DNA of 64,000 nt from Iris pallida (GCA_029216955.1 JANAVB010029819.1:36028831-36092830), one strand, 5' to 3'. Positions 47,470 to 58,125 are shown, numbered from the stretch's first letter. Program-made: numbers and translations. Notes: generated by a model from the sequence alone, not told the origin.

Positions 47470-48450
47470 CTAAGTTCTTGAGGGTCCTGAAAAGTTAGTT
47501 TTCGGAAACCATGCATATATATTTCTATCTACTAATCTTCTAACTCTATATTGTGGTAAAATGTGTCCATGTAATCCACAATAAGTACAGATAGCATTCC
47601 TATTTATGCTAGGAGCATGTTGATGATGTCTATATGTAGAATGATGTGGAGTAGCATGGTGATGATATCTATATGTAGAGTGGTGTGGAGTAGCATGGTG
47701 ATAATGTCTATATGTAGCATGGTAAGAGTGGTGTGCAGCATGATGATGACTATATGTGGCTGCAGGATGATGTTTATATCTATTAGCAGTATGATGGTGA
47801 TTTTGTTTAGGTGCAACATAGTGATGATTGTATCTATGTGTAGTATGATGATTATGTGTCATATGAGAATTATTTCTACGTGCATGTGGTTTGTGTGCTT
47901 TATGAAAGTGAGTGTACATATAAGCATGATTACGTGCTGCAGGTGGATGGCGTGGTTGACTAGTATGAGTAGTATCATGCTTTATGTGTGTCTCATGTGA
48001 TTGGGTTTGAGGTTGAGCAACCTGTTTTCCCAATCTAGTTTCTAATTTCTTAGAGACAGCCTGCAGTTCATCAATTTTAGCATTCAAACCATATATCTTA
48101 GTGATAGAAATCTTGTGTCTATTCTTTTCTTCAGCAAGCTCCGTGTTGAGTGCGGTGATTTCTTGTGTTTGTTGTTCAATACGTGCTTCGGCATCATGAA
48201 GGCTTAATTTAAGCTTAGACACCTCATTTGTGACTTCCGTGGGTGAAGTGTCTCTAATGTTATCAAGCAATAAGGAGAGTCTTTGAATTTTGACTTTATG
48301 ACTTTTGATCTTTTCCTTGGCATGTTCATATTTACCAATGACTTTCTTGTGGTCATCAAGTAAATCGGTGAAAGCATCGCCAAGTTCATCAAAAGTGAAA
48401 TCATCAAGAGTTTCGTTTGATACCTTGTCGGATGTTGCCATTAGGCACAC
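47470..48450 (-). pseudogene. Copia gag C-terminal coiled coil and histidine-rich region
   Basis: The segment begins LMATSDKVSNETLDDFTFDE, a coiled coil (DIEAR-like heptads, about residues 30-140), then a region of about 120 residues where His, Tyr, Thr and Arg alternate (YRHHQHAP, HHATPHHSTYR repeats). A knuckle CTYCGLHGHILPQY follows, in which the last Cys is Tyr. It then reaches WFPKTNFSGPSRT. It lies one frame off gag and joins it by a shift near 48445. Confidence 0.75.
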
Positions 48451-49490
48451 GTTTGCAGTTCTTGAGGAGAGTCCTTTTCTTCCTCAGAGTCACTAGCTTC
48501 GCTTTCATGCCAAATGCTTGTGTTGGCATATTTCTTTGAGTAAGCCTTCTTGTATGGTTTCTCATAACGGTTGCTCTTCTTTAAGAATGGACAGTTTTTT
48601 CGAATGTGTCCAGTCTTCTTGCAACCGTAGCATGTTGGCCCTTCTTCGTCATCTTCTTGTGGTTCCTTCTTTCTTCGATTGAAGTGAAGAAATTTCTTGA
48701 AGTTGCGGACAAGGAGAGCTTGATCATCACTTTCAAAGTTGTCGTCATCCGTCTCTTCGGGGTCAGCCTTTCGTCGGTGAGCTTTGAGGGCGATCTCCTT
48801 AGCCTTAGGAGCAGGCTCTTCGAAGTCTTTGAGGTCAAGCTCATGAGTCATCAGCTTTCCCATCAAAGTCTCCATGGACATAGTTGTAAGATCATTTCCT
48901 TCTATGATGGCTGTCACCTTAGGGTTCTAAATCTTTGGTGGCCCCCTAAGTATCTTGCGGATCTTCTCATAATTTGTATATTGTTTGCCGAGAGAAGACA
49001 AGGGGTTGATGATGTCGAGGAATCTTGTAATCATTTGTGTGATCGTCTCATTTGGCTTCACCTTGAAAGCCTCATATTCTTGAGTGAGACGACTTATTTT
49101 TGACTCCTTGACTTGGGTGGTTCCTTCATGCGTCACTTCTAGAAGTCTCCATACTTTATGAGCGGTGGTGTATGTTGAGACCCTGTTGAACTCATTCCTG
49201 TCTATAGCACAGAATAAAGCATTAATAGCTCTCGTGTCTAGACTTGCCTGTTTCTTCTTCTCGTCGAAATACTTGTCATGTGGTTTCTCAACGAGATCAC
49301 CATTGACAACTATCCTGGCGGGCGTTTTGTAACCATCGGTGACGATGGTCCACAGGTCAAAGTCTAACGACTTGAGATAAAAGCTCATCCTTGTTTTCCA
49401 ATAGGTGTAGTTCGTTCCATCAAATAGGGGAGGCCTATGAGTGGACTGCCCTTCACCGTGATTGGAAATCATGGATTGTGTGGTTGCCAT
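48441..49490 (-). pseudogene. Copia gag (UBN2-type, CCHC knuckle)
   Basis: The ATG at 49490 follows the primer-binding site. The N-terminal Gag domain includes HRPPLFDGTNYTYWKTRMSF and LEVTHEGTTQVKESKISRL, typical of plant copia Gag. An in-frame stop at 48927 interrupts it. The second half has the zinc knuckle CYGCKKTGHIRKNC (C-x2-C-x4-H-x4-C, complete) and a Lys-rich then acidic tail. The product would package element RNA. Confidence 0.9.
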
Positions 49491-49530
49491 GGATCAGCTC
49501 TAGGATGTTAGTCCTTGTAGAGAGAACAGA

Positions 49531-49542
49531 GCTCTGATACCA
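49531..49542 (-). other. Primer-binding site of the copia element (tRNA initiator Met)
   Basis: The minus strand reads TGGTATCAGAGC two bases after the 5' LTR end. It is complementary to the 3' end of initiator-Met tRNA, the usual plant copia primer. Confidence 0.95.
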
Positions 49543-49544
49543 AT

Positions 49545-50487
49545 TGAAGAACAGATGGCAACTCTAGAGGGGGGATGAATAGAGTTTATAATAATAATAG
49601 CCAATTAAAAATTAAACTCTTTCACAAACTGAAAGTAATCAGAGTAAATGCGAAAATAAATAAGGAGCAAGAAAGTATGCGCAAACACAGCCGATTTTTA
49701 ACCTGGTTTCCCTCGTGGAGGACTAGTCCAGGCCTGAGAACTCTAGCTCAGGATTAAATCCACTATTTGTGAAATAGTAGTTACACCCCGTGCCTTTTCT
49801 TCAGAAGAGCACGTCAACTTCTTACAAAGATCGCAATGGCGATGCTTGGAATTTTCCAAGTGACTTCTTGAACTCTTGCACAAACTCCTAACTAAAAAGT
49901 ACTGAGCATTTGAGGCTTAGGAAGCTTGTGGCTAGTAGATGAAGAAGGGTATGGCTTGTATAGAGCTTTAGAGAGAAGAGATGAGAAGATTGGATGATTG
50001 AAAATGAGAGAATTTATGGCCTATTTATAGGATATTATGTAGGTAGAATTCGGCCAGAATTCTGGTTGGAATTTAAAAAAATTTGGCCGTTGGACAACTT
50101 GCAACCAGCCAACCCTAAAAATTAGGGTGCTGATTTTTAGGAGACAGAGTTCGGCCCGAACTCTGTGTGGAGGCAGAGTTCGGCCAGAACTCTATCTCCA
50201 GAGCACAAAATGGGTCAATGGGTAAATTGGCTTATTTTAATTTGTGTGAAGCTTTTGATTTTGAGGTATGGGTATAGGTTATGTTTCAGATGCTCAGCAC
50301 AGCTCAGTTTACCAAAGTCTAGACTCAATAAAATTATAAAATACAGACTCAAAGATATGTTGCATTGCAGGAGCGAGCTGTCGTCTGGCTTGTACTGAAT
50401 ATTGTCTTCATGTGTCGTATTGAATTATCACAAGTATCATATAGTCAATTTTATCAATATTTGGTTGACTGTGATTTTGTGTCAACA
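49545..50487 (-). repeat. 5' LTR of the copia element
   Basis: A 943-base direct repeat of 41006-41948, with scattered substitutions and no net length change. It contains the TATA box (50031-50020) and the same palindromes near 50047-50190. Confidence 0.9.
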
Positions 50488-50819
50488 GTAACAAACCATA
50501 AATCATGCTACGAGAACCAATACAAACCAAAGACACAACCGTAATATATTGTCTTTGACCACCTAGAAAAATTCTAATACTTTGTAAATGAAAAAAGTGA
50601 ATACAATGCACGTATCGATTAATTCATCTGTAGAATCGATCCTTACAACTTCTTAAGGCAAGGACTAGTGGTAAGGTTAGGGGGGAGTAAGGTATATGTG
50701 TGTGTGTATGTTAATTATCTGTGTGTATGAAGAAAGAGTTTAAATTGGTGTGGGTGTATAGTTGTGTACAAGAAATAGTGTATGTCCCTGTTTTCTAAAG
50801 AAAGCAGCTATGAAGACTG

Positions 50820-51474
50820 AGATGAGTGTATACAACAGCTCCATCGTCGGACGACCTCTGGATGACCGCCATTGGTGGTCTTCAGAAGGGCAAGTACTAC
50901 GGTACGGGATCCTACGGCGCATATTTGGCTTCGGAGTCATCCCAGGCCCCTTCTGTCAGTGCGCAGTCTCCGGCTTCGCAGGCATCGTCACGAGCTCAGG
51001 ATATTCGTCGTCAGATCGACGAGCTGCGTACGAGTTGCAGCAGCAGATTTCTGATCACCTTACCGCAGAGCGACGATACGACCCTCCGATAATCATCGAA
51101 CGATTTGATGCGGTCGAGCGCAGTATACAGGAGCTGATGAGTCTGCAGCAGGCTACAGCTGCCAGCTTGCACACGCTCACCGAGTCTACGCAGCGCACAG
51201 AGCGTAGACAGGTCGAACTGGAGGGATCGCAGTGGACCATGTCTGCCTCACTCACTCGGGTATCGGCTTCGATTGAGGAGAGTACTCAGAGGATGATGAG
51301 TACCCTTGCTGCAATGGTGAGCGACTGCAAGAGCTAGAGCTGATACGTCCTCCCGGTCCCTCGACGGTGCCGACTCCAGATATTGTACTGCCTTCTACTG
51401 CCCCTATGGTGCAGCTCACCCAGGAGCAGTATGAGTACATGCTATCCCAGATGCGCGGCAGGGGTCCTCAGTGA
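50820..51474 (+). pseudogene. Remnant of the CACTA transposase-associated last exon
   Basis: A probable acceptor (TACAACAG before CTCCATCG, about 50838) precedes WMTAIGGLQKGKYYGTGS, a pattern typical near the C-terminus of plant CACTA transposases (GG..KG..YGLGS). The frame changes near 51030 to a Gln/Glu-rich coiled coil (ELQQQISDHLTAERR, TESTQRTERRQVELEG). It changes again near 51315 to a Pro-rich end (LTQEQYEYMLSQMRGRG) with a stop at 51474. The catalytic exons are missing, deleted or displaced, so this copy cannot move itself. The family assignment rests on the motif and on its position inside CACTA ends. Confidence 0.6.
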
Positions 51475-51775
51475 TCCAGTAGATTTTTTTATCGTCTTTG
51501 TATGTATTGACCCTATGGGCCCATTGACCGTTCTATTGGACATGTATGTTTGTTGGACATGTATGTTTGTGATATTTAATTTGTTGATATTTTCATTGAG
51601 TACATGTATGATATTTAGTTGTAGACTGTTATGATGGGAGACTGTTATTCATCTATTAGTTGTAGACTGTTATGATGGGAGACTGTTAATTATGATGATA
51701 TGTGTGACGGGGATGACAAATATACCTACGCTGGGTTATAAGTGACGATCTGATATACAAAGGAGGTGCTGTCCA
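51475..51775 (+). other. 3' untranslated part of the CACTA transposon
   Basis: AT-rich, with a TGTATGTTTGTTGGACATG duplication near 51540 and a GTAGACTGTTATGATGGGAG duplication at about 51620-51685. I see no gene. Confidence 0.5.
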
Positions 51776-52166
51776 AATTTTAAAAAAATATAATGTGTAT
51801 TTTTGTGATGATGTGTGTATGTATTTACAGTGTATGTGAAATGTAGTGTTCAGAACCATCGATAGTTTCGATTACTGTTGTATGTTTTATCTTGGACAGA
51901 AAGAGCAGCTGTTCAGGGTGTACTTCTGAGAGCTTTATTTTCACATCCTTCACTCTCTCGGGACGTCGTACAGGATCCCGAGAAGGTAAAGGACGTGAAA
52001 AGGAAGCTCTGAGAAGTGCACCCTAAACTGTTGCTCTTTCTATCCAAGATAAAACATAAAACAGTAAGCGAAACTGTCGATTGTTCGAACACTGCACTCC
52101 ACACATACTGTAAACATATACACACAGCATAACAAAAATACACATTATATTTTTTAAATTTTTTTC
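51776..52166. repeat. Long foldback (two arms of about 190 bases) in the CACTA 3' region
   Basis: The left arm (51776-51964) is inverted in the right arm (51975-52166). For example ATAATGTGTATTTTTGT pairs with ACAAAAATACACATTAT, and TGTTTTATCTTGGA pairs with TCCAAGATAAAACA. The tips are TCTCGGGA and TCCCGAGA, leaving a loop of about 10 bases. By eye the arms agree at about four bases in five. Confidence 0.85.
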
Positions 52167-52568
52167 AGTATTCTGCGACGGATAGCGATGGATAGCGACG
52201 GATACGGGATGTCGCTATACATCGCTAATTAGCAACGTTACGTCGCTGTATGTCGACACCTTGCTGACGTGGCAGGCATACTACGTCATCACGTAAATAG
52301 AACTAAATGTCACTAAGTAGTCGCACTACATTGCTAATTTTGCGACGTAAAGTTTTTTTCGCTCTTCGTCGCTAACTTTGCGACGACCCAGCGATACGGC
52401 GGTGACGTCGCAAACAGCAACGTAGGGCGACGAATGTGCCATCTGCGACTAGCTTAAAAGCGACCTTTATTTTTCGTCGCTAAAGTCGTCGCTAATTACA
52501 ATTAGCGACGTATTTTCCATTATTAGCAAAGTATAATGACGTCGCTAATTTGCCTTATTTTAGTAGTG
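52167..52568 (+). repeat. Right subterminal and terminal repeats of the CACTA transposon
   Basis: Dense GCGACG/CGTCGC motifs in both orientations run from 52180 to 52550. The terminal TATTTTAGTAGTG inverts the left end. Confidence 0.85.
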
Positions 52569-53723
52569 ATCCACCACTTAACACGCGACTGCTACGTGTT
52601 GAAAAGACAGATTCAACGTCTTATCGACGCCAAAGTCATCACCCTCGATTACGAGGAAAAGACTGTAACGGCCAACATTATCACGATACAGTTCGAGAGC
52701 TTCCCGATAGCCGAGACTCTAGACGGCATCGTCCCTATCCCAAAGGCATTGATGGAAGTCGTCAACCTTCCACCCGCCAAGGACAATGCTCAGGGCCTCA
52801 TCCGCTTCACAACGCCCCAAGCTGATGTAATGTGGGTTCACCCAGATCTCACTCCTGACATGAATGTGCTAACAGCACGCCCGACTAAAGGAAGGAAGGT
52901 TAGGACATGTCATATCGTCTCCTCCTCGGCAGAAGACACCAGGGTGACTACTCGTTCGGCTCTCTAGCGAGAGGAAAACCAGGCTCCTGAAGAAAAGACG
53001 CCCCCACCGGCAATCCATTCTACTCCCAATATAGCACAAGCCGGACCTTCTCAACCTCCTGCCGCAGATAAACAGAAACAGAAGGAGGTCCTCTTCGATA
53101 AGCCTCTACGAAAGGACTCGACAGTAGGCCCGATCAAGCCCTACAACTTCGATATACTGGCACAGCTGGCCAACACGCCGGCTCGGTTATTACTCTTCGA
53201 GCTTCTCTGGCTCTTCAAATCAACCCGGGACGCCCTCAGTGACGTACTGCAAAATGCAGAGGCTTACCTCGCACAGGTGATGCGGCCCAAGGAAGACCCT
53301 GCGGCATATCCACATTACCATAGCATGGTCGAGGTGATTCCTAACATCACCTTCATACAGCAGGATATGTTGCTAAAGAACAACTGGCACAACTGACTCC
53401 TGTACTACACAAGATACGTGGGTGCCATCAAGGTCGATCGCATTCACTTCGACACGGGCTTATCGATCAGCATCATCCCTCAAAGTCTGCTCCAAACTCT
53501 AGGGATCCCGATGTACCATCTTACGGTATCGAACACCACCATTAGCAGCTTCAATGCGGGAAAGAGTGAGCCTCTGGTCAAGATCCAATTGAAGTGCCAA
53601 ATAGGTGATCTTCATACTGAGGTCACTTGTTACATCATCGATGCGGATATAAACTACAACATGTTACTTGGACGGCCATGGATCCATGAGTACATGATCA
53701 TCCCCTCCACCCTTCACCAGTGA
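52569..53723 (+). pseudogene. gag end and aspartic protease of element C
   Basis: Resumes the zinc knuckle after the CACTA insertion (HHLTRDCYVLKRQIQRLI). It is in frame with the protease HFDTGLSISIIPQSLL, where the catalytic DTG is intact, followed by TCYIIDADINYNMLLGRPW. The reading frame is shared throughout, but in-frame stops occur at 52965 (TAG), near 53394 (TGA) and at 53721. The alignment with A (1560-2710) is clear over the whole stretch. Confidence 0.8.
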
Positions 53724-54985
53724 ATGAAGTACATGGCCAGTGACATGACCGTCAAGACGGAGTTTGCTGACATTGACACATTTTGAGGTCTCGAAGCATA
53801 TTGTACAGATGCTAATCTGTACAAACCACTCCCTTGGGATGACAAGTCCAACGATGCTGACGATGCAGCAGAAGCTATTGCCATTACGGAAGGACCCATA
53901 AGGGTTCGACTAAAAAAGAAGCCACCTAAGACTCCAACCCCATGGTCATCAAACTCTGGGGCAAGGCTCCAGCACGGCCGCCTCCGACGGCATTAAGTCA
54001 GGAGCACCTGAAAATAAAGCTCTCCCGAACGGCCCCGATACCCGCTTCAAAGCCACAGGATAATCTAGTTGCACCTCCCGCGGTGATCAAGATGAAGCAA
54101 AAATTTTCTCCACCTTCTTGTACAGCAGCTCTTGCCCACGAGAAATTACAAGATGACATTTGCGCCAATACCGAGGTACTGTCTATAGATGATGTAATCC
54201 CTTGGAATAAAATTTTCTATTTTATTAATAAGAATTTGTCTTCGAATTACTCCTGTGCGCATTGGAACACTAAGTACTTCTTAGACAATTCTCTATGTAC
54301 TCTACAAATGCAAGTGACAACCGCCAACCTTGCAAACTGAGTTATCCCCTCCAAAGGCTCCTACTTTCTAGTCCCACTAAGGAACCCGGAGGAGCAATCT
54401 ATTGTCTTCAGCCGACTGGAACATCCGCAGTGGCCAGTCCCAAGAGAACCGGAACCCGATGAAGGCAAGATGCAGCTCTACCGCTATGCTACTAAAGCCA
54501 AATATCTCATCCAAAAGATGGGATACGACCTGAACAGCAACAAAGGGCTGAACTACGGCAAAGGTTGGCGGCTTTCCATACGAGTTCCTACTCCGAAGGG
54601 GAAGCCTCAGACTACTGCCAACGTACTCGCCGGGTGTTGGGGTATATTACTCCCAGGACCACCTCGAAGAGTTCAGAACCGGAGGCTCCACTACACTCGC
54701 ATTCTTTCGACTCTTCAACCTGGGATTCTGATACCAGTATAGACCGGGACCTCCAGAAGGTACTATTCATTAACATGGTTTCCACAGACGATCCCGCAGA
54801 GGAAGAAGACCAGGTACTCGATATCTTCAAAGAAGAATCCTGAGCTCAACACCTTGGCTCTCAGTAGAAATGGCATTTCGAACATCGAGAGCCTCCTATC
54901 GAGGATGAGGTCATCCAGAATGACTTAGGGGATGAAACTTCCCCTAAACCCATCTTCATCAGCAACACCAACAGGAGCTCTTGTG
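53724..54985 (+). pseudogene. Linker of element C, cut before RT
   Basis: Contains DVIPWNKIFYFINKN and YLIQKMGYDLNSNKGLNYGK, matching A's linker, with frame changes between 53942 and 54843. It reaches DEVIQNDLGDETSPKPIFIS, the sequence just before RT in A (DEVIQVDLGSESSPKPIFVS). There the homology stops at about 54965-54985. RT, RNase H and integrase are absent, replaced directly by the spacer repeats. Confidence 0.75.
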
Positions 54986-55910
54986 CACTCATGAGTGCAC
55001 ATAGATCCTGGTAAAAACTTGTTCAACCTGCCTACACTAAATCCTAGTAAGTAAAGCCGTCCACGTCCATATTACCTCTGGATCGCTTTCTTAGACCCTG
55101 CTGTGCATCTACCATGTCCATATCACCTCTAAGTAGTTGCATCTCCCGTGAAGACTCTGTGTCATCATGACCACATAGAAAATATTTCACGTCCATATCA
55201 CCTCTGAAGTGTCCTTCTATAACCGTGTCTACCATGTCCATGTTACCTTTGAGTAGTCAACCCCGTTATGATAATCCCAAAGTTGTTATAACTCCCTAGA
55301 ATACAGCAACGTCCATATTACCTATGAACTGTTATTCTAGTAGAAGGATGCTTGCCATATCCATATTACCTCTGAGTAAAGCACCCTTTCCATGACAATC
55401 CTCCACAGTTGTCATTTATATAACCATTCACGTCTATATTACCTCTGAGTCATTCTATACCCCCATAGATTCTATCCTTACCATGTCCATATCACCTTTG
55501 ATAAGGAAAGTTTCTCCACAAAGATTCGGTGGCTACTACGTCCAAATTACCTCTGAGTAGTCGTTCTTTCCGTATTGATCCTACGATTATCATGGCTATC
55601 TAGAAAACAGTTCACATTCATACTATCTCTGAATTATTGTTCTATATCCCAGCGAAGATTAAGCCTACCATGTTCATATTACCTCTGGTTAGGCGTGTCC
55701 TCTAAAATGAGCCCTCCTTATATTGAAGAGAAAAGTGAGAGAAGAGAAGAGTTTTTATACAGAAACATGTGGCTATAAAGACCTATTATAGACTCTTCAT
55801 AGTTATATACACAGAGACAAGAATCTGAAACTTCACCAAGCACGTACACTCATGCCACACGTTCATGCTTTTGTTAAAAGTACCCCGAGCTTGACCCAAG
55901 TTCGGGACAC
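54986..55910 (+). repeat. Spacer of element C with CATGTCCATATTACCTCTGA repeats
   Basis: Eleven copies of the motif lie between 55061 and 55690. For much of the array CACGTCC and CATGTCC versions alternate and the spacing alternates between about 47 and 75 bases, so the basic unit is a dimer of about 121 bases. No antisense gene is found between the array and the polypurine tract; 55700-55910 is unremarkable sequence. Confidence 0.8.
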
Positions 55911-55924
55911 TTTGAAGGGGGTCT
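55911..55924 (+). other. Polypurine tract of element C
   Basis: TTTGAAGGGGGTCT directly before the LTR start TGTAGAAGC, identical to that of A. Confidence 0.85.
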
Positions 55925-56776
55925 TGTAGAAGCATAAAAAATTTCAACTGATAACATTCCTCCACCACAACACAGATGATACAAAGGCACAGATCAAGTA
56001 TTAAAAAGACAACAGAAGATACGGAAAGAATTTTTGTTATTATTATGCCTACAAAGATCTAGTACAGATTTATCAAGGCTATACATAAAAGACTAATCCT
56101 ACTTCTTCTACAAAGGATCGATCACAGGTTCAGCAGACCCTAGAGGAGTATATAATAGACTTAGTCTTCATCAAAGTGCAGGCATATTTCTTCCTGGTAA
56201 GCATACTAGAAGATTGATCTCCATCAAGGTGCATTCTGACTTTCTTGTACACGCAACCCTCCGAATGTGCATCAATTGCTCGGCTAAAGCAAACAACTTC
56301 CTGAAGCAGCTATTGGTCCGAGCTTCCTGAAGGTACAGTAGGTCACAAAGCCCAAAACGAGCAGAGTAGAGTACAACCTGTAGCGCTTCAGGCTGATAAC
56401 CAGACCAAACTCGGTCGTCAGGACCTCCAAGACCTCGCCCAGAGTCAAGCTCCTTAGGCAGGATGCTTGGATACTTCTCAAGTGTGGGTATGACTCCTTC
56501 TACAGAGAGTTCTTCTACAAGAACATGGCCCCTTCGAACGAGGAAGACACAACCAACAGCCGACTTATTCAAGGCCAGTGGCCGTATGAAGCTATGTCTG
56601 GATCAAACATGGTGGTAAAGGATGCCAGAAAGAAGATAGTGACTCTTCAGAATAACACTTTCCCTTTTATAGGATCAGGAGTGGTCCAAACTATAGGCCA
56701 CTTGGCCGACGGTCAAAATTCCCTTATTTAATGGAAATGAGCCTAGGACTCCGCACAATGGGTCTCAATTAATAGG
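55925..56776 (+). repeat. 3' LTR of element C, cut by insertion F
   Basis: Starts TGTAGAAGCATAAAA. From 56659 it matches the 5' LTR remnant at 35481. It breaks off at AATTAATAGG where F begins; the rest should lie beyond the far end of F, outside the window. The last five bases (ATAGG) are the expected target duplication. Confidence 0.8.
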
Positions 56777-57576
56777 TGTGGACAAGAAGAAGAAGAAGAA
56801 ATGCTATTTTTTCTTTATTGGCGCAAGGGACCACAAATCGAGTACACCTGAGAGATCTTGCGCTGAGGATCCCCGAGTACAAAAAAGAATTCAATAGAAT
56901 AAGATGATGGAGATCGAGCGGCAGTTGCTCCTTTATTCCGTTGACACTTCGATTACAAAAGTGGGAGAAAATCTAAGAAAATTGCTAACTTTCGGCTCAC
57001 TGGCAAGAAGTGCCACAATTTGGCTCTTGAAAATGCTCTAGGTTCTGTGTTTTGAAGAGGAATGAGACCCCTTTTTATAGTTGTTCTTGAGCTAGAATGG
57101 TGTTATGCGCCCATATAAGAAAAACACACTAGTTTTTATGTGGGCACATAACCCTACCATGGGCATATAGGGTGTAGGCGTATGCAGGCTGTGGGATCGT
57201 GGTTTGGTCGTGGTGTTGACGTGTCCGCACGCTTCGGTGTACGATTGCTCGTGGATACTAACATGGCCGTATACTTCGGTACAGGTTTTGATCATGGCTT
57301 TGATTGAGTCAGGTTTGGGCCCATAGCCATGTCTCAGGCTATGCACCCTCCTTTTGAAGGAGCTAGACTTGGGCGTACGGGACTTTACTGGCTGGGCGCA
57401 TAGAACTTTACTAACTGGGCGCATAGGGCTTTAATGACTGGGCGTATAGAGCTTTACTGGCTGGGCACATAGAGCTTCTCTGACTGGGAGCATAAAGCTT
57501 TATTGACTGGGCACATAGAGCTTCACTAGCTTGGGCGCATGGGGCTTTATTGCTGAAATTTTTTCATGCTTCTACA
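56777..57576 (-). repeat. 3' LTR of element F
   Basis: On the minus strand it begins TGTAGAAGCATG (57576) and ends CTTGTCCACA (56777), 800 bases. U3 contains about a dozen GGGCGCATAG-type motifs (plus-strand reading, 57100-57550). A TATA-like CTATAAAAAG lies at 57080-57071. Confidence 0.85.
57071..57080 (-). promoter_or_regulatory. TATA-like box of LTR F
   Basis: The minus strand reads CTATAAAAAG, followed by GGGTCTCATTCC, in the expected place between the U3 repeats and the LTR end. Confidence 0.5.
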
Positions 57577-57590
57577 AAACCCCCTTTAAA
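57577..57590 (-). other. Polypurine tract of element F
   Basis: The minus strand reads TTAAAGGGGGTTT directly before TGTAGAAGC. Confidence 0.85.
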
Positions 57591-58023
57591 GTTTTCAATA
57601 CTTGAACGAGTTCGAAATACTTTAAAAGAAGCATGGATCTTCTTTTCATGATGCAATGGGCACATAGCACGGCTCTCTCCTTGGGCGCATAGTATTTGGC
57701 CAGCATGTCAGGGAGATACGACAGTTGAGATCTTTATCGAAATCTAAACTGACAGATTCATCGAGGTAGAATTTGAAGAGGTCCATCTTTTACACGTTGT
57801 CCACGTCAGCAAATGGCAGTCGTATAGTGTGCAAGGGGCTGGTTCTTCACGTGGGCGCATAGGCTATTGTGGGCGTATACTGCGCAATGGGCGCATAGGC
57901 GCATAAGGCTAGTGGGCACATAGGAAGTAGCATGTGCCTATAAATAGGCCCTGAAGGAGAGAGAGAGCTCATTATTCTCTTAGAATTTTTCAGAAACTCT
58001 TTATCTTCTTTCTTTTGAGAACC
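57591..58023 (+). promoter_or_regulatory. Promoter region of the antisense gene in F
   Basis: Carries GGGCGCATAG motifs (57640-57920), like the LTR on the other side of the polypurine tract. The TATA box CCTATAAATAGG follows at 57937-57948, then a GAGAGAGAG leader and the ATG at 58024. No other gene is present. Confidence 0.55.
57937..57948 (+). promoter_or_regulatory. TATA box of the antisense gene in F
   Basis: CCTATAAATAGG lies about 80 bases before the ATG, as in A. Confidence 0.6.
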
Positions 58024-58125
58024 ATGTCTCCCAAGGTTGCCAAGAGATCCATGAAGGGTAAGGGGCTGCATCGAGTGGCTCTCCTCCTACGTCAGCGTCT
58101 TCGACAGTCCAGGACCCGATTCTGG
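58024..58125 (+). pseudogene. Antisense gene of element F, exon 1
   Basis: ATG followed by SPKVAKRSMKG, similar to A's MAPKKTVAAKEKKA. The rest is Ser/Pro-rich only if a frame change near codon 12 is allowed (ASSGSPPTSASSTVQDPIL). It ends ATTCTGG before donor GTGAGG, the same place as in A. Confidence 0.55.

Larger units (their letters stand above)
41006..50487 (-). mobile_element. Complete Ty1/copia retrotransposon with extra downstream gene
   Basis: Two 943-base LTRs (TGTTGACACA..GTTCTTCA on the minus strand) flank gag, protease, integrase, RT and RNase H in copia order, then an extra gene. GTAAC flanks both ends (41001-41005 and 50488-50492). The primer-binding site TGGTATCAGAGC and a polypurine tract are in place. 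Only a few stops and frame changes are present, and the LTRs differ by a few percent by eye, so it is the youngest-looking coding element here. Confidence 0.95.
39446..52568 (+). mobile_element. CACTA-type DNA transposon with 3-bp duplication ATC
   Basis: The ends are CACTACTAAAATA at 39446 and its inverted match TATTTTAGTAGTG ending at 52568. ATC flanks both sides (39443-39445 and 52569-52571). Excising the element and one ATC rejoins the zinc-knuckle codons of C (Y-I, H-H). Both ends carry many TAGCGACG-type subterminal motifs. Apart from a copia insertion of about 9.5 kb, only about 3.6 kb is transposon sequence, with a remnant of a transposase last exon. It is a deleted, non-autonomous copy. 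Confidence 0.9.

Noticed and set aside
47617..48000. Met/Ser/Ile-rich open frame on the plus strand
   Set aside because: It is the antisense shadow of the histidine-rich copia Gag region.
50762..51337. A 191-codon open frame taken as an intact gene
   Set aside because: The informative transposase motif lies in another frame at its start, and the coiled coil only joins it after a frame change, so the frame as given is a composite and not a real protein start.
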